7,007 nucleotides of DNA from an uncultured Alphaproteobacteria bacterium. GTDB taxonomy: Bacteria; Pseudomonadota; Alphaproteobacteria; CAKMZR01. Under the pieces are notes generated by a model. The model worked only from the letters and a program-made list of their open reading frames with translations. It searched no databases and was not told the origin of the DNA. Shown one piece after another: positions 1 to 4,412 of this stretch. The stretch is taken from positions 1-7,007 of the forward strand of contig CAKMZR010000084.1 of assembly GCA_929200455.1 (NCBI GenBank), read 5' to 3'. The stretch's first letter is position 1. Each line of letters begins with the position of its first letter. The position numbers and the translations under genes were made by a program.

Positions 1-1170
1 CGCTCCACAATACCACAAACCTCCTTCTCCCTGTATCTCATCCACCCGACCTTGGGCCCTTATCGCCGCTTGATCAAATATAGGATGAGAAAAACTATGC
101 CTTTCATAAATACTCTCTTCCCTTATCTCTATAGAGGGATTAACCGTCTCTATCAAAGGCTTGCGAGTCTCTATACTTTGAAGCCTGTTCAGCCAATAAG
201 AAAAACTACGCGCACAAGACAAATCTTTACCCTCAGATAAAGAAACCCAACTCGCCCAAAACCTCCGATTCTTCGGCATCAATCGCTCGTCACTGTGCAC
301 AACCGTCTCATTCTTGCTGTAACGAATAGAACCAAGAATATCTCGCTCTGCCGACGTTGCCGACACATTCATCTCAAGACTCTGATCACTATGACACCCC
401 AAAATCACATGATCATACAACGAATCCCCTCCCTTACTATCATACACCCGTACACCTCCTGATTCCCTCTCTACCCTCTCAACCCCCAAGCCCAAACGAA
501 AATCTCCCCTCATGCCCTCGCACACCCTTTTCACATACTCACGGCTGCCCCCCTTCACCGTATGCCACGTCGGAGTCTTCCACATTTCCAACAAATTATG
601 CTTTTCAAAAAATATCACCAACGTATGAGCCGGAAAATCAAGAATACTCGGAGACAAGGTCGACCATATACCTTGACTCAAAGGCAACAAATAATAATCA
701 CAAAACCATTTTCCAAGACCCAACTCCTCAAGCATTTCTCCAATCGTCACATCCGTTCTGTCACGGTACGATCTCGCATCACCACTAAAACGCAAAATAT
801 CACGCAACATCCCCCAATAACCCGGATTAAATACATGATAAAATTGCGAAAAAAGAAATGACACACTTATCGGAGACAAAATATACTCAATCTCTCCACC
901 ACCAAGACTAACGCCAAATTCCATCGTCGTCTCCATCACAGGAACAGAAAGCTCCCCAAACAATCCCGTCAAATGAGGGTAGTTCTGACGGTTAAAAACA
1001 AGAAATCCCGTGTCAACAGGCACTTCTCCCTCTTCCGTCTTCACGTCTATTGTCCGACTATGACCCCCAAAATAATCTTCCTTCTCATAAAGCGTCACCT
1101 CGTGGGCTCGCGACAAAATATATGCAGAACCAAGACCCGATATTCCAGAACCTACAACCGCTATCTTCAT
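1..1170 (-). CDS. FAD-dependent oxidoreductase, COG2907 / amine-oxidase-like (3' end cut by window)
   Basis: The minus strand reads open from an ATG at 1170 to the left edge: 390 codons, no stop. A GGAG ribosome site lies 6 nt upstream of the ATG. The N-terminus has a Rossmann FAD-binding loop GSGISGLG (residues 7-14), an acidic beta-strand end (VTLYEKE, 25-31) and the GGHSRT motif (35-40). The hallmarks of COG2907 follow in order: VDTGFLVFN...NYPHL (52-67), LPLSQGIWST (162-171), WHTVKGGSR (202-210), HSDQSL (260-265), MPKNRRFWASW (298-308), YWLNRLQ (325-331) and LWYCGA (385-390). The last normally lies near the C-terminal FAD-contacting end, so probably only a few dozen residues are missing. 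The family is a flavoprotein of unproven reaction. It is commonly encoded with DUF1365, a CFA-synthase-like methyltransferase and DUF3833, and is thought to act on unsaturated or methylated fatty acyl chains. The divergent DUF3833 gene fits that setting. Family assignment is firm; substrate is inferred. Confidence 0.92.
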   Translation of the reverse strand, partial: MKIAVVGSGISGLGSAYILSRAHEVTLYEKEDYFGGHSRTIDVKTEEGEVPVDTGFLVFNRQNYPHLTGLFGELSVPVMETTMEFGVSLGGGEIEYILSPISVSFLFSQFYHVFNPGYWGMLRDILRFSGDARSYRDRTDVTIGEMLEELGLGKWFCDYYLLPLSQGIWSTLSPSILDFPAHTLVIFFEKHNLLEMWKTPTWHTVKGGSREYVKRVCEGMRGDFRLGLGVERVERESGGVRVYDSKGGDSLYDHVILGCHSDQSLEMNVSATSAERDILGSIRYSKNETVVHSDERLMPKNRRFWASWVSLSEGKDLSCARSFSYWLNRLQSIETRKPLIETVNPSIEIREESIYERHSFSHPIFDQAAIRAQGRVDEIQGEGGLWYCGA

Positions 1171-1282
1171 CAAAATCTCCCTTTATTCTCTATCCTCACA
1201 AAAACTCAGCTCTGGAACTATACACACTTTTCATGTACTTTTCACTTCAAAGACACCCTCATGATTAAAGAAAGAAATATCC
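1171..1282. promoter_or_regulatory. Divergent intergenic region between the flavoprotein and DUF3833 genes
   Basis: These 112 bp must hold the promoters of both divergent genes. The most visible signal is an 8-bp direct repeat, ACTTTTCA, at 1226-1233 and 1237-1244, spaced by exactly 11 bp. On the minus strand a TATAGT hexamer (1222 down to 1217) could be the -10 of the flavoprotein gene, giving a leader of about 40 nt. The -35 sequence at proper spacing is poor and coincides with the direct repeats, which would suit activator- or repressor-controlled transcription. I could not assign a convincing promoter to the plus-strand gene. Confidence 0.35.
1226..1244. repeat. Direct repeat ACTTTTCA x2, 11-bp period (candidate regulator site)
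   Basis: Two identical 8-mers are separated by TGT, so their period is one helical turn (11 bp). They lie immediately upstream of the candidate -10 of the minus-strand flavoprotein gene. Direct repeats on the same face of the helix are typical of operators bound by head-to-tail protomers. The repeat is seen directly; the regulatory role is inferred. Confidence 0.4.
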
Positions 1283-1801
1283 ATGTCTCTTGCTCATGTT
1301 CTCAACAGCTTCTTCCCTCCTATCAACCGATCTCTCGTACATGGAGTCCCCGCTTTTGATCCTCAAAAACTCCTCTCAGGACCCATAAACGCTTGGGGAA
1401 TCATTCAAGACAGACGCGGAAATGTCACAAGCTACTTCTCTATAAAAATGCTCGGAACATGGAATGACAATCACGGAACTCTAGAAGAAGAATTCCATTA
1501 CAAAAATACAGGAGAAATCCAAAAACGATGCTGGAACATTCACAAAAAAGATGACCTCCTCTATAAAGGCACCGCAGATGATGTCCCGGGAGGTGCAGAA
1601 GGTATCGTCTACGGAAACTCCATGAAATGGACTTATCAGATGGATATCAAGGTGAACAATCACTCATACCGTATGAACTTCGAAGACTGGATGTGGGCTA
1701 TCGACGAACACACCATCATGGACAAAATCGCCATCAGAAAATTCGGAATCACTTTCGCCCAAATCACCCTGCTCATGCGTCGGCAAGAGAAAACTTCATA
1801 A
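1283..1801 (+). CDS. DUF3833 family protein, lacking the usual lipoprotein signal
   Basis: This 172-residue protein matches DUF3833 along its length: FDPQKLLSG..NAWGIIQDRRG (25-46), GTWND..GTLEEEFHY (58-73), RCWNIHKKD (82-90), YKGTADDVPGGAEG (94-107), GNSMKWTY (111-118), FEDWMWAIDE (133-142) and KFGITFAQITL (153-163). The pattern suggests a small beta-rich, lipocalin-like fold; no catalytic activity is established for the family. Members usually sit beside COG2907 flavoproteins and CFA-synthase-like methyltransferases, and here the divergent neighbour is such a flavoprotein. Many relatives carry an N-terminal lipobox. This one has none, and an in-frame TGA at 1262-1264 with no start codon before the ATG at 1283 rules out an upstream extension, so it is predicted cytoplasmic. 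The ribosome site is weak (purine-rich AAGAAAG). The 3' end overlaps the opposing TAXI gene by six bases. Confidence 0.9.
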   Translation: MSLAHVLNSFFPPINRSLVHGVPAFDPQKLLSGPINAWGIIQDRRGNVTSYFSIKMLGTWNDNHGTLEEEFHYKNTGEIQKRCWNIHKKDDLLYKGTADDVPGGAEGIVYGNSMKWTYQMDIKVNNHSYRMNFEDWMWAIDEHTIMDKIAIRKFGITFAQITLLMRRQEKTS

Positions 1802-2821
1802 GGGATTTTCCACAATATCTTGAGGAACCGCTACACCCCTTTCTCGGTAGTAACGCAAAGCTCCCTCGTGGAGAGGAACAGAAAGTCCTTCAAGGCCTCG
1901 ACGAAGATTAAGGCGTGAAAAAATCGGGTAAATCTTTTCCAAAACAGAAATATTCTCGTATATAGCCTTCACAAAACGGTAAACCACATACGCACTCACG
2001 TCTTCTCGGACCCCAAGTATATTGTACTGAGCCACTGTCTCCACAGGCTTTGCTTGGTGGGGATATGTACCCGCTTCTATCCTGTAAGGACGCCACACAA
2101 ATCCTTCCTCCACAAACCTTTTCCGATCCTGAGAACCCATCGTCAGCAAAGTCACTCTTTCTCCTCCTTGAGAAAAAAGACTCAATATACCCGCTGTCGG
2201 AACACCTCCTCCCAGACCCATACCCACAACCCTACCCGCAAGAAAATCTTCAATGTCTCCTTCATAACCCCCATAGCTCAGGCGGTAGTCCTTTTCCATA
2301 TCAATACCCATGCGTCCCAGAAAAAAACGATTGACCTCAAGCCTACCCGAATGCATATCTCCCATCGCCATCAACGCACCCTTCAAGTCCTCCATGTCAC
2401 GCACCGTACCCGTTTTCGCATAAGATGAGCTCACCACAAATTGCAGCACACTCGGCCAAAGGGATGTCACAGACCGCAAAGACTCCAGAGGAGCCTCCTC
2501 AGAAAATAAACCCTTACCCTCGCGTGCATGATAGGCATCCAAAGAACGCACAATCACAAATTGGAATTCATCCTCAGACAAAAGATCCAAGGCTTCAAAA
2601 GAACCGCCCAGTGCCGTCACGGAAAGACCAAAGCCCTCACTCGGCAACACCTCCGCCTTCATCAAAGTCGCAAGAGCCACGCCCACAGGATAAGAAGTCC
2701 CGCCCTCATGAGACGTCGCTAAGCGGTATGCCGTCTCCTCTTGAGCCCAGCCCTCTCGATACAAAAAAATCAACCACCCAAATACCAACACACCCAAAAA
2801 AGAATAAAAAAACCTCATCAA
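1796..2821 (-). CDS. TAXI-family TRAP-type periplasmic solute receptor
   Basis: This 341-residue protein, about normal for the family, starts with a short n-region and a hydrophobic stretch (residues 4-20), followed by a likely signal-peptidase site near A26. The conserved TAXI elements are ATSHEGGTSYPVG (35-47, the ligand-site glycine loop), GGSFEALDLLSEDEFQFVIVRS (72-93, equivalent to the usual GSxENLxLLxxGExDxAxVQ), and a C-terminal LHEGALRYYRERG (317-329). TAXI proteins bind small carboxylates or amino acids in the periplasm and normally pass them to a fused TRAP membrane subunit. No such subunit is in the window. The gene follows the MFS gene by 6 bp, and its ribosome site GAGGA (2836-2832) is inside the last MFS codons, so translation is probably coupled. 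The start is a TTG at 2821 (10 nt from the site) or the ATG directly after it at 2818 (13 nt). Stop is TGA at 1798-1796. Ligand unknown. Confidence 0.9.
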   Translation of the reverse strand: MMRFFYSFLGVLVFGWLIFLYREGWAQEETAYRLATSHEGGTSYPVGVALATLMKAEVLPSEGFGLSVTALGGSFEALDLLSEDEFQFVIVRSLDAYHAREGKGLFSEEAPLESLRSVTSLWPSVLQFVVSSSYAKTGTVRDMEDLKGALMAMGDMHSGRLEVNRFFLGRMGIDMEKDYRLSYGGYEGDIEDFLAGRVVGMGLGGGVPTAGILSLFSQGGERVTLLTMGSQDRKRFVEEGFVWRPYRIEAGTYPHQAKPVETVAQYNILGVREDVSAYVVYRFVKAIYENISVLEKIYPIFSRLNLRRGLEGLSVPLHEGALRYYRERGVAVPQDIVENPL

Positions 2822-2827
2822 CCCACG

Positions 2828-4129
2828 TCAATCCTCTTTCTTCACCTCACCCAAAGGTTCCAGATACACAAAAACCAATACCCCGACCACACAGCAAAAA
2901 ATCGAAAAAAGGATAAACACCGACGACATCGAAACCGAAAAGCCAAAAAGCAAACTCACAAAAAAGCTACAAACCACAATCAAAATAGAATTCATTATGT
3001 TGTTCGTGGCAAATACCGCAGAACGATTCTCTTGCGTTGCTCGAGTCTGAAGGGCCGTGTAAAGAGGAATGCAAAAAAGACCTCCCGCCATCGCCAGAAA
3101 AAACAAATCTACCACAATGCGAATGAACAAGGCAGATGTCACAATCAAGAAAAGAGACTCGTGCAGATGAAAAATATCCTGAAATACAAAAGCCAAGTCT
3201 ACAAGCATAAGAGCCATCAATACCAAACAACCACAAAAATAACCCCTCCTCCCGCGGAGCTCCACCAAGCGAGGCGTAAGCCAAGCTCCAAGACCAACCC
3301 CCATCACAAAACTCACAAACAACAGGTTCACAAGGACCTCATGCTCTTCCGACACCCTGTGAGCCATCGGTGCCAAAAGAGAAACCATCAACCCTCCCAA
3401 ACCCCAAAACCAAGAATTCGAAAGAATAATCACCCGCAAAGACTTAGTCCTCAGAATTGTCACCATATCTATAACGCCCATCTTCGTCAGAGAAAAAATA
3501 CTACGAGTCTCCGATGCATTATGCGGGACAGATGACGGCACAAGAAATGAACCCACAAGACCCAACAACACAAAAACAACCAGCAAAGCCGAAAGGAATA
3601 TCAAACCTCCTTCCACAAAAACTATCGCATTCCCAATAATCGTACCAAGAAGTATCGCGATAAAAGTAGAAAAAAGTATCGCTCCATTTGCCCATGACAA
3701 ACGAGATGGTTCTAGGTGATGAGACAAGATCGCATACTTCACAGGACCAAAAAATGCCGACTGCACGCCAAAAAGAAAAAGAACAAATAGAAAAAATGGC
3801 AAGCTCTGTATCAAAAACGACAAAATCGCAAAAAAGACTATAAACACCTCCACCACCTTCGTGTGCCTCACAATCATCGCCTTGTCTTTAATGTCGCCGT
3901 ACTTGCCCGCCAAAGGCGAAAACAACACAAAAGGAAGAATAAACAATCCTCCCGCAAGCGTCACAAAAACCTCATTCTCCATGCCACCCTTGTCAAAAAT
4001 ACCAAACGTAAAACTTACAATAAGTGCACTCTTAAACAAATTATCATTAAATGCCCCAAAAAATTGAGCCACAAATAATGGCAAAAAACGTCGCGACAAA
4101 AACAAAAAACTAGAACTTCTCATCACCAT
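2828..4129 (-). CDS. MFS transporter, LplT-like (lysophospholipid-transporter type)
   Basis: This 433-residue inner-membrane protein is very hydrophobic and has the length of a 12-helix MFS carrier. Signature segments match LplT and the MFS half of the MFS-acyltransferase fusion proteins: RRFLPLFVAQFFGAFNDNLF (13-32), an MFS motif A variant SPLAGKYGDIKDK (71-83), FFGPVKYAILSHHL (126-139), ILLGTIIGNA (159-168) and AGGLFCIPLYTALQTRA with ENRSAVFATNN (348-377). E. coli LplT moves lysophospholipids to the inner leaflet for re-acylation by Aas. Here the acyltransferase and ligase domains are absent from this protein and from the rest of the window. The gene is followed at 6 bp by the TAXI receptor. 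AGGAG (4137-4133) is 3 nt from the ATG at 4129 and 9 nt from an in-frame ATG at 4123, so the true start may be two codons later. Family firm, substrate inferred. Confidence 0.9.
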   Translation of the reverse strand: MVMRSSSFLFLSRRFLPLFVAQFFGAFNDNLFKSALIVSFTFGIFDKGGMENEVFVTLAGGLFILPFVLFSPLAGKYGDIKDKAMIVRHTKVVEVFIVFFAILSFLIQSLPFFLFVLFLFGVQSAFFGPVKYAILSHHLEPSRLSWANGAILFSTFIAILLGTIIGNAIVFVEGGLIFLSALLVVFVLLGLVGSFLVPSSVPHNASETRSIFSLTKMGVIDMVTILRTKSLRVIILSNSWFWGLGGLMVSLLAPMAHRVSEEHEVLVNLLFVSFVMGVGLGAWLTPRLVELRGRRGYFCGCLVLMALMLVDLAFVFQDIFHLHESLFLIVTSALFIRIVVDLFFLAMAGGLFCIPLYTALQTRATQENRSAVFATNNIMNSILIVVCSFFVSLLFGFSVSMSSVFILFSIFCCVVGVLVFVYLEPLGEVKKED

Positions 4130-4175
4130 TCTCTCCTCAAATATCTTTCTTCACACATCATCTTGAGAAACAAAT

Positions 4176-4184
4176 CCTATATCA
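4176..4184 (-). promoter_or_regulatory. Possible extended -10 (TGATATAGG) for the MFS-TAXI operon
   Basis: On the minus strand TGA-TATAGG (4184 down to 4176) resembles an extended -10 element and would give a leader of about 40 nt. No good -35 is visible at 16-18 bp upstream, so the assignment is weak. Confidence 0.25.
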
Positions 4185-4263
4185 CACCAAGTCTTGCTTG
4201 CCCCTCTCCCACCTGTGGCTCAAATCCAAGGCATGTATCCTATTCTGATTCTTCCGTGATTGT

Positions 4264-4297
4264 AATCAAAAAACAACCAATGGTTGCTTAATTGATT
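4264..4297. promoter_or_regulatory. Nested inverted repeat, candidate operator
   Basis: Inner arms CAACCA (4274-4279) and TGGTTG (4281-4286) flank a single A. Outer arms AATCAA (4264-4269) and TTGATT (4292-4297) share almost the same centre (4280 versus 4280.5). The linkers are 4 nt (AAAA) and 5 nt (CTTAA). The right outer arm overlaps the -35 of the plus-strand promoter by two bases, so a protein bound here could repress the lipoprotein gene. There is no T-tract, so it is not an intrinsic terminator. The symmetry is seen; the operator role is inferred. Confidence 0.5.
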
Positions 4298-4324
4298 GAC
4301 CTCACCTTCATATCACGTTACAAC
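4296..4324 (+). promoter_or_regulatory. Predicted sigma70 promoter for the Ig-repeat lipoprotein
   Basis: A TTGACC -35 (4296-4301) is followed after exactly 17 bp by TACAAC (4319-4324), a 4-of-6 match to the -10 consensus. Transcription would begin near 4331, giving a leader of about 80 nt that contains the 4356-4383 hairpin. The -35 overlaps the right end of the nested dyad. Confidence 0.45.
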
Positions 4325-4355
4325 TTCACAACCTAAAGGTGAAATAAATCACCCA

Positions 4356-4383
4356 CACACGGCTCCTTTCTCAAAACCGTGTG
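4356..4383 (+). promoter_or_regulatory. 7-bp leader hairpin upstream of the lipoprotein ribosome site
   Basis: CACACGG (4356-4362) pairs perfectly with CCGTGTG (4377-4383) around a 14-nt loop. It lies in the predicted 5' leader, 17 nt before the GAGGG ribosome site (4401-4405), and is not followed by a U-tract. It is followed by CGAGA (4384-4388), CGAGA (4395-4399) and CGAGG (4400-4404), short purine-rich repeats, the last of which overlaps the ribosome site. A role in mRNA stability or translation is possible but unproven. Confidence 0.35.
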
Positions 4384-4412
4384 CGAGATTATCACGAGAC
4401 GAGGGATATATC

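Larger units (their letters stand above)
4130..4412. promoter_or_regulatory. Divergent intergenic region between MFS and Ig-repeat lipoprotein genes
   Basis: This 283-bp stretch has no credible ORF or RNA gene. It contains, left to right, the MFS ribosome site (4137-4133), a possible minus-strand extended -10, a nested dyad (4264-4297) near the midpoint, a plausible plus-strand promoter (4296-4324), a leader hairpin (4356-4383) and the plus-strand ribosome site (4401-4405). Each is described separately. Roughly 4190-4260 shows no recognisable signal. Confidence 0.6.

Noticed and set aside
357..861. Plus-strand open frames rich in P, H, S and T opposite the flavoprotein gene
   Set aside because: They are antisense to a clear COG2907 gene and have low-complexity, non-protein-like composition caused by the A/C-rich strand.
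1214..1240. ECF sigma-like promoter for the DUF3833 gene (GGAACT at 1214-1219, then GTACTT at 1235-1240)
   Set aside because: The -35-like GGAACT is attractive, but the downstream element does not match a typical ECF -10 and the GGAAC motif occurs by chance often; left unassigned.
2425..3535. Long plus-strand open frames (163 and 264 codons) opposite the TAXI and MFS genes
   Set aside because: Their Lys/Gln/His/Pro-rich content is what an A/C-rich antisense strand yields, and both opposing minus-strand genes match families along their whole length.
1796..4129. Aas-type acyltransferase or TRAP membrane subunit hidden in the MFS-TAXI region
   Set aside because: The two genes fill the region completely, and neither protein contains an HxxxxD acyltransferase motif in a suitable context, an AMP-ligase domain, or the multi-helix TRAP-TM segment.
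4274..4286. CAACCA-A-TGGTTG dyad as an intrinsic terminator
   Set aside because: There is no loop large enough, no U-tract after it on either strand, and it lies upstream of both divergent genes, so a terminator makes no sense there.
4356..4383. Leader hairpin as a transcription attenuator or known riboswitch
   Set aside because: There is no U-tract after the stem and no conserved riboswitch core was recognised; kept only as a simple hairpin.
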